Positions 24,379 to 35,537 of a stretch of 64,000 bases of DNA are shown here, in pieces (position 1 is the first letter of the stretch; each line of letters opens with the position of its first letter). Location of the stretch: the NCBI GenBank assembly GCA_963383645.1, contig OY726561.1, forward strand, positions 138,074,227 through 138,138,226, in the 5' to 3' direction. Made by a program: the position numbers and the translations under genes. This DNA is from Muscardinus avellanarius. Taxonomy: Eukaryota > Chordata > Mammalia > Rodentia > Gliridae. The notes below the pieces were generated by a model. The model ran no database searches, had not been told where the DNA came from, and saw only the letters and a program-made list of their open reading frames with translations.

Positions 24379-25285
24379 CTGAGCTTTTTTTTAAAGGGAT
24401 ACAGTTTTGTCTTAAGAACCCTGATTGGCTGACTTTGCTTGCATCCCAATGGTCATTTGCTGTTCCCTGAATTTTTTATTACTACTATCTGCAAGGGAGA
24501 CTGGGAAACTAGTAGTTGGCTTTGAAACTTCCAAAAGAGGAAGGTAGGGGAGAGCAATGTGGGTTTGGAGTCAGGGGAACAAACATACAGTGTGTATTGT
24601 AGACCATTAGTAAAAATAACTCACAAACAGCATGAATGAGGCAAGTCCTTTTCAGCCCTGGGGACAATGGCACTAGAGTGGCTTTTGAAAAATAAACAGT
24701 GCCCTTTGCTTTCTCCTGCCCCTTCTGCCTGGAGCTCAGAGTGGGATTCAGGCGGTACTGGCTGCGTTGTCCCTAGCGGCTCCTTCTGATCTGTGGTGCT
24801 CATGCCTCATTAGGCTTTGCCACGTTTTGTCAGTTTCCACACAGATTAACCTTTAGTAAAACTGATGATAACACACGCACGTACACACACGATCAATGAA
24901 GAAAAGGAAAAGACTGTTTTAGAAGAATAAACAGCTCTCACAGAAAACAAAGGGCATGCCTTGTATTTAGCTGTACGCGGAATTTTGCACAAACTTGATA
25001 AATATGACTTGCTTTTGCTCTTTATTTTTAAACATAGGAATAGTGTTTACTTCTGGCAAGGTAGCCTCATTTCTAGTTTTAACTACATTAATGAACAAGT
25101 ACAATGAAAATACCAAGCCACAAAAACTTACGTGCTTGTTTAAGCACCTAGTAAAATTTCTGATGAAAGTAAAATATTTTAATATGTTATTTTAACATAT
25201 AAAAGATATACTTTCCCTCATTTAATCTTTCTTTTTCAGTTGTGAAGTATTTACTGCTTTCTGTGTTAGATATCACATAATATAA
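24379..25285. other. Unique intronic sequence, nothing recognised
   Basis: No repeat or coding signal seen; short open frames only. Confidence 0.45.
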
Positions 25286-25290
25286 AGAAA

Positions 25291-25651
25291 GTCCATCTGG
25301 GAATGGTGGTGCACACCTGTAATACCAGTACTTTGGAGGGTGATTCAGGATGATCACAGGCTTAAGATGAGGCCCAGCAACTTAATGAGACTCTCAGAAA
25401 CCTAGCAAGACCCTGTTTCAAAAGTAAAAATATTTTGACATTGAGGATTGACCCCAGAGGCATTTTATCCCCAAGATATACCCTCAGCCCAATGCTGAGG
25501 CTGGCTTTGAACCCGCAATCCTTCTGTTTTGGGCCCCCAAGTACTAAGATTACAAGCATGTACCACTACACCTGGTCACAAATAGTTTCAAAAGGGCTGG
25601 GAGTATAACTCAGAGCTAGAACACCTGTTGGCTCAATCCCCAGTACCACAT
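25291..25651 (+). repeat. B1-ID SINE split by a nested inverted SINE
   Basis: B1 head at 25291-25437 ('gaatggtggtgcacacctgt'), then an inverted SINE fragment (25438-25576), then the missing ID tail at 25590-25651 ('gggctgggagtataactcag'). Confidence 0.82.
25438..25576 (-). repeat. Nested B1-ID SINE fragment
   Basis: Inverted ID ('gaccccagaggcattttatc') and inverted head ending 'gtaccactacacctggtc', internally shortened. Confidence 0.8.
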
Positions 25652-25703
25652 AGGAAGGAAGGAAGGAAGGAAGGAAGGAAGGAAGGAAGGAAGGAAGGAA
25701 GGA
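25652..25703. repeat. (GGAA)n microsatellite at SINE tail
   Basis: About 12 tetranucleotide units directly after the ID tail of the outer SINE. Confidence 0.96.
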
Positions 25704-25852
25704 GAAAAGAAAGAAGGGAGAAATTTGGTTCTTGGATTTCAGAGCCTAGTGGTCTAAAGGTGGATTCCAAGATGTTCTAAACCCTCACAAGCAACCATGG
25801 GAACATTGCACAGCACCTCAGCCTCATATTTTTATGTCATAGCAATAATGTC

Positions 25853-26749
25853 TGTGATGGTTTGGATCTGAGATGTTCCCCAAAGCCTCATTTGAAGGCT
25901 GGGTTCCCAATGCAGCAGTGTTCAGAAGTGGAGCTTTTGAGAAGAAATTGGATCCTGAGGGCTCCATCCTCCTCCATGTATTAATCCATTGATAGCCAAA
26001 TAGACTACTGGGAGGTGGTGGAAACTGTAGGCAGTGGGGCATGGTTGGCAGAAGTAGATCACTGGGGAACTACCTGAAAGGGTACTTCTTGTCTCTGGCC
26101 TCTTCCTCTCTTTCTCTCTCCTCTCTCTGCTTCTTGGCTTAGAATATTTCCTTTGCCATGCCTTTCCATCCTGATGTTTTTCTAGATTCAGGTCCAGAGC
26201 AATGCCACTAGCTTACCATAGATAGAAACTTCTGAAGCTGTGGGCCGAAATAAATCTTTCCTCTTTTAAGTTGTCCAAGGCTGTCTTGGTCAACATTCTG
26301 TCTGATGTAATCCGCAATAACTGGCCGTACAACTCTGAGGAAGGAATATTTATTTGCTCACAGTTTTTGGAGATTCAAAGTTTAACCCATGTGAGGCTGG
26401 GAGCTGTGGCTCTCGGGGCATGGCGATGGGAACCAGAAAGAGGGAGAGAGTCAGGGCTCTGCTCGCACGTCATGGAGGTCAGAAGCAGGAAGAGCCACAA
26501 GGGGATTAAAAGGCAGAAGTAAAGTCCTTAAAGCCACACCCCAGAGGCTCACCTTCTTCACCATGCCCCACCTGCCTCGGTTGCCACCCAGCTAAGCCAT
26601 CACGATGGATTTACACACAGATAAGATTATAATCCTCAAGACGCAATTATGCCTGCCCCTGAACATTAATGCATGAACTTTCCAAAGGATATTCTACATC
26701 TAACCATAGCAATGACATATTTTGGTCACAACAATTAAAAGCTCATTAG
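25853..26749 (+). repeat. MaLR-like LTR split by another LTR
   Basis: Starts 'tgtgatggtttggatctgag', contains CT-rich 'cctctctttctctctcctct' and 'aaataaatctttcctctttt' near its end (to about 26277). Its terminal piece 'atattttggtcacaacaatt' reappears at 26717, after the intervening - strand LTR. The family name is inferred from memory of MaLR LTR layout. Confidence 0.7.
26278..26712 (-). repeat. MaLR-like LTR nested in another LTR
   Basis: 'tttatttgctcacagttttt', 'cacgtcatggaggtcagaag', 'caccttcttcaccatgcccc' recur in the same order at 31672-32095, 44728-45184 and 53474-53900, defining one LTR family here. Confidence 0.75.
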
Positions 26750-27541
26750 CACAATGTTCATTCATTCTATAGACTTGCTATAGACATTAAGTAGTATCAT
26801 ATTGTGAAATATCCTTAGTCAACACCAGATAGAAAATTCCTTAAATGTCAATTTCAAGATCTTATTATATATTCTGCTGAGACTCTACATCTGACAGTGG
26901 AGAAAGATACGTGAAAAATATTCCTCAATCATATACATGCAGTTTTCCCTCCTTATTTAATTGGCTTTAAACCGGAATCTTCCCAACTCTGCCATAGTTA
27001 CGAGGAACTCCAGACGTGGATTTTTAAATTTAATTACTTGCCATCGAGTTGTATTTCAGTCATTCCGGCGAAGAAGCTTTGTAAATTAAATGAGCACATT
27101 AACTAGAACAAGGGGAATGAAGTAGCATAATTTTCTTTTGCGTTCAATCTGTTTTGTATGCAGTACTTTCATAAATACACACTCTTTAACTCCATAGCCA
27201 CCCAGCCACATCGCCGTGCCCCCTTCACTGTAGCCCAGTGGAGCCCAGTGACCTTGAGAGTGCATCAAGCTACATGACCAACAAAAGGGGTCTTGTTACC
27301 TCCAACTCTATAGTAGCCGGTGTGTGCTAGAAAATAAAAAAGTGATGGTAATTTCTCAAAATGTCCATTTATAGATTTACCATATATCTGAGGGTTGGGA
27401 CCATATATCATTTCCTCTTTGTTCTCACTATTTGCCCCAATGTCCAGTGGTTCTTGCTCAGCAAACACTTGCGAAATAAACGTGGAATGAATGAATGAAT
27501 GAATGAATGAATCCTAGACCATATGCCATTGGAGGAGTTTT
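26750..27541. other. Unique intronic sequence
   Basis: No dispersed repeat seen apart from an (AATG)n run. The 26940-27110 part is AT-rich with several AATTA-type motifs. Confidence 0.45.
27486..27512. repeat. (AATG)n microsatellite
   Basis: Six tetranucleotide units. Confidence 0.95.
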
Positions 27542-27557
27542 AGAATCAAGATTGATG

Positions 27558-27748
27558 GGCCAGGCGTGGTGGCACACGCTTATAATCTCGCGCTTGGGAG
27601 GCAGAGACAGTAGGATTGAGCAGGTTCGAAGCCAGCCTCACTGGTTTAAGAGACCCTGTTTTCAAATAAAATATAAAAATTAGGTCTGGGATTGTAGCCT
27701 GGAGGTGAAAGGGTTCCATCCCCAGTACTACCAAAAAAAAAAAAAAAA
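27558..27748 (+). repeat. B1-ID SINE with clear target-site duplication
   Basis: Head 'gccaggcgtggtggcacacg', A tail to 27748, flanked by 'agaatcaagattgatgg' and 'agaatcaagattaatgg' (one mismatch). Same subfamily as 37938-38155. Confidence 0.94.
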
Positions 27749-27766
27749 GAATCAAGATTAATGGTC

Positions 27767-27955
27767 AAGCCAGGCATGGTTGTGCATATCTGTAATCCTA
27801 GTACTTGGGAGACAGAGACAGGAGGTTCAGGGCCAGCTCCAGCAACTTAGTAAGAACCGCAGCAACTTAGCAAGGTCCTGTTTCAAAATAAAAATAAAAA
27901 GGGCTGGAGGTGCAACTCAGAGGTAGATCACCCCTGGTTTCAATCCCTAATACAA
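27767..27955 (+). repeat. B1-ID composite SINE
   Basis: 'caagccaggcatggttgtgc', 'agaggtagatcacccctggt'; its tail passes into a TA/CA repeat. Confidence 0.9.
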
Positions 27956-28040
27956 AAATATACATGCATACATACACACATGCATATATATATAATATAT
28001 ATACATACATATATATACATATATTCATACACACATGTAC
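27956..28040. repeat. (TACA/TATA)n microsatellite at SINE tail
   Basis: 'atacatgcatacatacacac' followed by TA units. Confidence 0.92.
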
Positions 28041-28044
28041 AAAG

Positions 28045-28225
28045 ATTAATGATGAAATATTTCTGCATCCTGTATTGATGCTCAGAGCTCTACAGACATA
28101 ACCTGGCCTAACATGGACTGCAACTTCTGAAACTTCTTCTATAACTGTTAGCAAACAAATCTTTCTTCCTCTAACTTGTGGTCATCAGGTACTTTGGGTC
28201 ACAGCAATGAGAATGCTAACTGGAA
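28045..28225 (+). repeat. MaLR-like LTR 3' part
   Basis: 'ctaacatggactgcaacttc' and 'acaaatctttcttcctctaa' then 'tactttgggtcacagcaatg': same ending as the other + strand LTRs. Confidence 0.65.
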
Positions 28226-28319
28226 GAAATGTAGTAGGATAAGAACTACGATTTTATTAAAAATTGGTAAAGGTAGCTTATATGAATCATGTAAGCTAGT
28301 ATTAGAAGTTAGATATAGA

Positions 28320-28705
28320 ACACCCTCTAGCAAAGCCCATGTGTTGGCAATGTGTTGGTAATAATTGAATTATAGTTTTAACTTCATTAGTGGATAAATC
28401 CACTAATAGATGAGTGACTTGAATGGATTTACTATGTGGCCATTGCAGACGTGGGATTTGGCTGGAAGAAGTAGGTCAGTGGAATGTGGCTGTGAGGACT
28501 GTATCTGTCCCTCGTCCCTTCCTCTCTCTTTTTCTGCTTCCCAGATACAATGAGTTGAGAAGCTGCTGTACACCAAGCCCTGCTTCCATATTTCTGCCTT
28601 GAATCCAGCCATCCTGAAACCAAGAGTCAAATAGACCTTTATTTCTCTACATTATTCTTATGAGGTATTTTGATTATAGTGACCCAAAGCTAATACTGAT
28701 AGCAT
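28320..28705 (+). repeat. MaLR-like LTR
   Basis: 'caaagcccatgtgttggcaa', CT-rich 'ccctcgtcccttcctctctc', 'agagtcaaatagaccttta' and 'attttgattatagtgaccca' follow the LTR order. Confidence 0.65.
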
Positions 28706-28820
28706 CTCTACTAATTTTTCTATTTCTTTGCAAAGAAATTATGTACCATACTTTGGTACATTAAATAAATGAAAATCATGAGATAACCTCTCAAATTTTC
28801 TGTCATTCAAATAAACCAAG

Positions 28821-29030
28821 AGCCAGGCATGGAGACACACACTTGTAATCCCAGTACTTGGAAGGCTGAGATAGAGGAATCACAGCTTTGAGGCCAACCT
28901 CAGCTACTTATTGAGACCCCCTGCAACTTAGTGGACCTTGTTTCAAAATAAAGAATAAAAAATAGAGCTGGGGATGTAGTTCAGAATTCCCCTGGGTTCC
29001 ATCCCCAGTATTGCAAAAAAAAAAAAAAAG
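28821..29030 (+). repeat. B1-ID composite SINE
   Basis: 'agccaggcatggagacacac', linker 'aaaataaagaataaaaaata', ID tail and poly(A). Confidence 0.92.
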
Positions 29031-29305
29031 ATTAAGACAAGGCATATCAGAAGCAACTTTTTTCTTCTCAATGATATCTGGGAACTTTGTAAGGCTGAGA
29101 GATTACCTGAATCATTCGTTCTTGTGTAGTAGGTGGTCACTGAAGCCATACCTAATACTGTGGCTCAAAAATGTATGCATGTGGCTTCTTCATATATTTT
29201 GAGCTGCCTTATAATGGTTTGGTTTCTAAAGTAATTATTGAGAGACCCAGGGAAATAACACACAAGGCAGAAGTTGTCTTGCCTTTTATGACCTATTCTT
29301 ATGTG

Positions 29306-29480
29306 ATGCTTAATTTTGTGTGTCAACTTGACTGAGCCATGGGGTGCTAATATTTTGTCCAGAACTATTCTAAATATAATCTATGAAGGTGTTTTAGATC
29401 AGATTAATATTTAAATTGGTAAGCTAATAAGCAAAGCAAGTTGTCTTTCCTAATATGGATGGTTAGATGTACTAACCAGT
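29306..29480 (+). repeat. ERVL-type LTR fragment (MLT2-like)
   Basis: 'gcttaattttgtgtgtcaac' then 'ttgactgagccatggggtgc' and 'gaaggtgttttagatcagat' resemble MLT2-type LTR starts. Confidence 0.5.
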
Positions 29481-29825
29481 TCAGTACATCTCAGAAATCA
29501 TGTGTTTCTGTCACAATGTATTGTTTAAGGCAATTACAAAGTTCCATGCAGCTTAAGGTAGTGGAATAAAGATCCCATATCTTATTGGACAGATGTCAAT
29601 GCCTCTATACAAAGAACATGTAGAAAGGGATATATGGATGAAGCCATCTTTGAAAAATTCTAATCTCCCTCAGTTTTGTGTTTTATTCAGCCTAGAGTTA
29701 TGCTAGGGTGTGGGCAGAAAAAAATTCTTACATTTGATAGTGTCTCTGCTGGATTCTGAGTACCTGGAAGGAGCTGACCAATTAAAAAGAAAAGACTATT
29801 TTTTCAGTTAAGTGTTAAAAATAAG

Positions 29826-30013
29826 AACTGGGCATGGTGACGCACACTTGTAATCCCAACATTCGGGAGGCTGAGACAGGAAGATCACAGTTTATGAACA
29901 GCCTCAGCTACTTAGTGATGCAACTCAGTGAGACCCTGTTTCAAAATAAAGAATAAAAAATATCCCGGAGGTAGAATAGCCCCTGGGTTCAATAGCCAGT
30001 ACCATATTAAAAG
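29826..30013 (+). repeat. B1-ID composite SINE
   Basis: 'actgggcatggtgacgcaca', 'gtttcaaaataaagaataaa', ID tail shortened at its start. Confidence 0.9.
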
Positions 30014-30732
30014 GATTAAATTAAGTGAAAGTCTCAGAGGTATTAGACAGATTGTGTTTAAGAAATCATCAGTTCCTCAGTAGGTTTGGTGTTCTTTGAA
30101 TGGAAAGGGTCTGAACTTAGCAGGATGTTCTCTTTTCACAAGAAAACTATGGCTTTTACCAGTCATACTAAAGATAATATACTTTAGAGGAGTGGTGTCT
30201 GGTATTTTGAGACTAGTCCACCCACTATCCTCCCACTTTCTGCTCTATCTGGACCTGAAGAAAACATCAAGATGCTCAGAGTAGTAAGTGTCCTCACTGC
30301 AGCATAATAGCTCATGTTTCCAGGTTCTGGATGTGAACAGGTGGGAAGAAGATGTTAAGATGTCGCCATCTCTGCTTCCAGCAGCCTCATCTGACTGCTT
30401 CCAACATTCCGAGGATCATTCTCGCCACTGACATCCAATAATACCATCCTATTTTTAAAGATCTCCAAGGAGACTCCTCAACCTTCGTTGGTATATCTTA
30501 TTTCAGTCTCCATTGTCTCTTCTTTTGGGGACAAAATCTGAACAGAGTCTTATTTTCCAGCCAAGATGACCTCTTAGGACACAGGGTACCCAATCCGTCT
30601 GCTCTATTTTTACTCAGTGGAGTTGAAAGACAGTTGGCACTATCAGCTAGGCAGAACCAGTTGTAAATATGGATTGTTTCTGGGTCTTTCTTGCTCTTCC
30701 TCCTTTATCCAAGGATCTCTTTCTACTGCTAA

Positions 30733-30791
<59 letters not shown>

Positions 30792-31530
30792 ATTTCCTTT
30801 GTCCCTCATTCTCACTCTAGATTTTTAGAACATTCTCCTTGGACTATTGAAATGATTTAATAATTGGTTCTCCAATCTATTGTCTTTTCCCACCTCCCAC
30901 CACACTAAACATCAGTAGGACCTCTTCATAGAAGGGATTGAACAAATACTTAGTTTGTCTCAGAAGGCAGTCACTGAATTACCCTTCAGCCTTTTCTTCT
31001 CAAGGCTTAATAGTCCCACCTCCCCAGAGGGTGGCTCCTTATGCTGCCCTAACGTGGCCTAGTGTGATGTCTGCTACTCAGAGTCAAGTGATTTCTAAAT
31101 AGAAACCTTCTGGTAGTACCATCATTAATTGGCATTCTTTCTCAAAATGTCTAAAAGAAACTGGTTGAAGGAACAGCGTGCTCCCAACAAAGATAATAAA
31201 GCTTAGAAGTTGGCTGGCTTAAAAAAGAAAGCATTTAACCCCAGTTGCTCCACTTTTCCCATGGAGTTTCTTGGATATTCTCTTCTCCTTGACTTCCTTC
31301 AGCTATCTCTGACCCTTTCACCCTGCACCTCTTGTCCTCAACCCTGAGGATTATAGCTTCTTGTCTTCTATTGACTACATTGTTTCTCATATAGTCAATG
31401 TTTCATGACAGAGTGATAGCAGCTAAAGCCTTCATATCACCAGTTTATGGAAGAACTGCCGTAGGTCACAAGGCCAGCTGCTCAGTGATGTTCAGGGCTG
31501 TCTCTTACTCATTCTTCTGAGGTCTAGTGT
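30014..31530. other. Unique intronic sequence with a (CT)n run
   Basis: No dispersed repeat recognised apart from the (CT)n tract at 30740-30791. Confidence 0.45.
30740..30791. repeat. (CT)n microsatellite
   Basis: About 26 CT units; Ser-Leu open frames here are artefacts. Confidence 0.97.
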
Positions 31531-31600
31531 TATAGCACAGTGCATGGCACCTTATACATGATCAGTGAATATTTGCTGACTGAATGCATGAGTAAATCAG
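31530..31600 (-). repeat. MIR-like fragment
   Basis: 'tagcacagtgcatggcacct' and 'tcagtgaatatttgctgact' resemble the inverted MIR 5' end. Confidence 0.5.
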
Positions 31601-31671
31601 CAGGAAGTGGTGGTGTTTTGCCCGTTTTGGTGAAGGCAGTCATGTGGGACCCAAGATGATTCCTTAAGCAA

Positions 31672-31841
31672 CATTTTCATTGCTGTCATCCAAAGCAACT
31701 GACCGCACAACTTAGAGGAAGAAAGATTTGTTTGCTCACAGTTTTTGAAGATTTCAGAGGTTCAATTCATGTTAGGCTAGGTCTGCAGAGCATGGTATTG
31801 GGAAGGAGAGAGAGGGGGGGAGAGGGGGAGGGAGAGGGAGA

Positions 31842-31915
<74 letters not shown>

Positions 31916-32095
31916 GTATAAAGCTCTGATCTCACATTGTGGAGACCAGAAGCAAAAGAGAGTGAACAGGGATAAGGGAAACCATATATAATCCCCAAGA
32001 AAACACCCTAGGGACCTCTCCTCAAGCAAACCCCACCTCAAGCATAGCTGCCTATTCTCTGTAAGGACCATTATCAATCCAAATCATTACAGATG
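31672..32095 (-). repeat. MaLR-like LTR carrying a microsatellite
   Basis: 'tttgtttgctcacagttttt', 'tctcacattgtggagaccag', 'aagcaaaccccacctcaagc': same family as 26278-26712. Its central GA-rich part has expanded. Confidence 0.72.
31803..31914. repeat. (GGGA)n-(GA)n-(TG)n compound microsatellite
   Basis: G/A-rich stretch, about 17 GA units, then about 18 TG units. Confidence 0.96.
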
Positions 32096-33560
32096 GCATC
32101 TTGACCCCATCTTCTTGACATGTTTTGGGATGGTTGCTGTGATGTTTCCACCATCTGAGGAACCTGTTTCCATCATCACCAGGATATCTACTTGTCATTG
32201 GTAGGTTGTAAATTAGCTATTATTTCTTGATAAACCTCCCCTAAGCCTCTCCCACAAAGCTGTGTTCTCCCTTCCTTCCTTATCCAGTTAGGAAGTCCTA
32301 TTCACATTGTATTATACATCTCATGCCATAGGATTGGGCATATTATTTTTACCATTTTACATATATATGTGTATATATATGTAAAAAATATATATCATCT
32401 CATGTCATATGAGGTGGCATATATTTTCCATTTAACTTATTAATATCTATATTTACCTTTAAACTTCCAACTCCATAAAAGAAAAATCTCTATTTGTCTT
32501 GCTGTCATGGTATTTCTAATGCCAAACAGACTGCCCCATCCACCGCAGGCTCTCGATAAATATGAGTAAAACATGTGTGAGTGATTAATAGAAGCGAGAT
32601 CTTTTCTGATGGATCTTGGAATAGCCTCCTCTCTCCTTTCTCTCCTCTCCACACACAACTATAATTGTCTGTGTAGTTATGATTGTACTGTGAAAAGATA
32701 AAGCCACAATAAAATATAGCACACACAATGCATTGTTCGCAAGCCCAGCGGCATCTTTTATTTATGATTTTGTCTAAAAATATTCCATTACTATAAAATA
32801 TGCAGCAGCGGAGGATCCATGGCCAGCAGGTTTTTGTTAAATTATGAAAAGCTGAGCTAAATTATGGGCTTCAGTCGCCTCTGCCATCCACTGGGAACCG
32901 GCCGTCCCAACTATTTGGAGCTTAAGAGGGACCATTCATCTACTTCTTAGAGGAGAGTATGAGCACCCTGAGAAACAGGGAAGGCTTTTATCTAAAAGTG
33001 ACAAAAGAAATTAATAGTCCTAATCTAGCCCATTCTGGAATAATATTTTCTATTTGCTATGCCCCAGCTTCTACAGGCTGTCAGAAAACAACCTGTAGAA
33101 GTCAGAGTGACAATGTCGAATTTGTAGGCTCTCTCAACACAGCGAGAAGCAAAACTGGCCTCCCCTTCTCCCCTCTTCCCTCCTCCTCTCTCCCTTCCTC
33201 TTCCCTCTCCTTTACTTGTACACGTGATAAGGTTTATTCTGGTGATTTGGTTTTTGTTACTTCCCAGATGAGGACTGGTACAGAGAAGGAGGGATGGCAT
33301 AAGAAATAGTCTTCCTCTACTATACCCCAAAAAGATGCTCTCTTGAAACCTTAGCTTACTTCTCAGAAGCTTTTGAAATCACCCCTCATCTCTAATAACT
33401 TGCTTATAACTTTTAAATCTTGTGCCTTTGTCAGATCTTATTATCCACATTATCATTGATACTGTTTTTTATGAATAGGAATCCAGCAAAATAAGATTAA
33501 AGGAATTAGGGATGCTTATTTCTAAAAGGGTGATTATTAGGTCAGGGTTTTGTTCAGATG
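32096..33560. other. Unique intronic sequence
   Basis: No dispersed repeat recognised. The 116-residue frame at 32959-33309 and its - strand partner have no domain I know. A perfect 10-bp hairpin stem lies at 33068-33101. Confidence 0.45.
33068..33101. other. Perfect 10-bp inverted repeat
   Basis: CTTCTACAGG (33068-33077) and CCTGTAGAAG (33092-33101) pair perfectly around a 14-base loop. Confidence 0.9.

Positions 33561-33562
<2 letters not shown>

Positions 33563-33607
<45 letters not shown>
33563..33607. repeat. (TG)n microsatellite
   Basis: About 22 TG units next to an inverted SINE. Confidence 0.96.
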
Positions 33608-33610
<3 letters not shown>

Positions 33611-33820
33611 GGGGATTGAAACCAGGGACATTTATTTTTTAGCTCCACCCTCAACTCCTCTTATCGTTTTTTTTTTGTTTGTTTTTTTGTTTTTTGTTTT
33701 TTTTTAAACAGGGGCTTGCTAGGTTACTGAAATTCTTGCCAAATTTCTGAGGCTTGTCTCAAACTCATGATCCTCCTATTTCAGCCCCCTAAGTATTGGG
33801 ATTTCAGGTATATATGCCAG
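33608..33820 (-). repeat. B1-ID composite SINE, diverged
   Basis: 'attggggattgaaaccaggg', T/G-rich linker expansion, 'atgatcctcctatttcagcc'. Confidence 0.83.
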
Positions 33821-33924
33821 ATTATCTTGTTGAGATAGATTTTATGGAGAATTATTATAAGGAGAACCTGTCCTTCATTACCCATCTACATAGAGTAGGA
33901 AGAGAACCAAGAGATAGAGGATCC

Positions 33925-34110
33925 ATATCTTTCAGTTTACAGATGAGAAAATGAGGTCCAGAAAAGGGATGTTATTTTTTATTTTATTAAATAAAAAAAG
34001 GGATTTTATTTTTTCAAGGTAATGAAACTGATTTCATGACCGGTTGGCAGAACCAGGATTAAAACTCAGGTTCCCTGGCAGAACATTCAATATCTTGTTC
34101 GCTGCACAAG
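33925..34110 (+). repeat. MIR SINE with internal duplication or insertion
   Basis: 'tacagatgagaaaatgaggt' and 'aaaactcaggttccctggca' are MIR; between them 'aaaagggatgttatttttta' recurs as 'aaagggattttattttttc'. Confidence 0.65.
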
Positions 34111-34400
34111 GCCCAACCTCCCCAAAATGAAAATCAATTTTAAAGTGAGAGGGACCAAACAATTCAAAGGTAATTCTGGTACAGATGTTGCTAGAATTTT
34201 CGGAGAATGGGCAAATCACCATTTGCCCAGATGGTTGAATTAGTTGACCAATTAAGGAGACTGGGAACCTGAGCTTCCCTTGATTTTGGGGGTTTAAATT
34301 CTCAGTGGTTCATTCAAAAGTTCTCTGTTTTTTATTTTTCCTTAGCTGTAGAGTTGATATTGGCCAATAGTAGCTAAACTATGACTCCATTCTCTCCTTG

Positions 34401-34402
<2 letters not shown>

Positions 34403-34438
<36 letters not shown>
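34403..34438. repeat. (TG)n microsatellite
   Basis: 18 TG units next to an inverted SINE. Confidence 0.96.
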
Positions 34439-34442
<4 letters not shown>

Positions 34443-34610
34443 GGACATTGAATAAAGGGGCACTCTACCACTGTGTTACACTCTCAGTCCTTTTTATTTT
34501 TTACTTTGAAGCAGATTCTCACTAAGTTTCTGAGGCTGGCCTTGAACCTGTGATCCTTCTGTCTCAGCTCCCAAGAACTGGGATTATATGTGTTTGCCAC
34601 CATGTCTGAC
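34439..34610 (-). repeat. B1-ID composite SINE
   Basis: 'actggacattgaataaaggg', 'tgaggctggccttgaacctg', ends 'gccaccatgtctgactc'. Flanks 'gactccattctc' and 'gactctttcctc' may be a target-site duplication. Confidence 0.86.
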
Positions 34611-34766
34611 TCTTTCCTCGTTCTTGAGATCTGCTTCACATTTGGTTGTCCTTTGCTTGAAGCATTCTAAATTCAGGGAGTTTTGGGTTTATCAGCTTCT
34701 GGAACTTTGACTCAGAGAGCTTTCTTATCTCCTTTTGTATTATCTGTGCCGAGGAGGTGTGGTGCT

Positions 34767-34805
34767 GTGTGTGTGTGTGCGCAAGCGCGCGCGCACATGT
34801 GTGGG
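34767..34805. repeat. (GT)n/(GC)n alternating purine-pyrimidine tract
   Basis: About 39 bases of nearly strict alternation including a GCGCGCGCGC run. Confidence 0.9.
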
Positions 34806-35102
34806 AGGAGATGTCAGTTCTTCCTGAGTGTCATGGCCCTCTTTGCAGCTCTGTCCTCACACCAGGGAGAGCTAATTCTGTGTTCAGAATGTGACCTTTA
34901 GCTTCCTTTGTGAGCAGCTCTCAACACATTTCCACGCCACCAGCTGCCTTTTGACTTCTCATGCCAAGTTCTAAGGAGCATTGCTGCCTGTTTGCTGAAA
35001 TCTGTGCTCAGCCCTTTATGCCTAGTGTTGGGTTTTCATGGTTGGTGGGATCTTCTTCCTGTTTTGGCCCTTTCTTTTTATCTTTCTCTTTGCTCTCTTA
35101 AT

Positions 35103-35300
35103 TTATTTTTATTGTGGAATTGGGGGCTGAACCCAGGAGATTCTACCTCCAGCCCTTTTCATTTTTTATTTTGAAACAGGGTCTCACTAAGTTTCTGAGG
35201 GTCTTGCTAAGTTGCTGCGGCTGGCCTTGAACCTGGGATTCTCCGTTTTTGACCTCCTGAGTACAGGGATTGCAGGCATGCACCACTACACCCTGGCTGC
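35103..35300 (-). repeat. B1-ID composite SINE
   Basis: 'ggggctgaacccaggagatt', 'cactaagtttctgagggtct', 'accactacaccctggctg'. Confidence 0.9.
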
Positions 35301-35537
35301 CCTTTTTACTCCAACTTTGACTCTTTCCCCAGAGATCTGTTTTCTGCAGCATCTGACTACATGCCACTCTCTTTTCTTAACCACCTCTAGCAGGCTTTAT
35401 TAATTCATTTAACTTCTCCATGCTAAGTGGGAAACCAGTCACATTACAAAAGAGCAATTACTTTATGAATCTGCCCTGTCTCCATGTTATCCAATCTTGT
35501 TACGCATAACTTTGTTTTCCTTTTGTACCTGGATTCT

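Noticed and set aside
32959..33309. 116-codon + strand frame
   Set aside because: No domain or family recognised, low-complexity Ser/Pro end from a CT-rich tract, and an equally long frame on the opposite strand.
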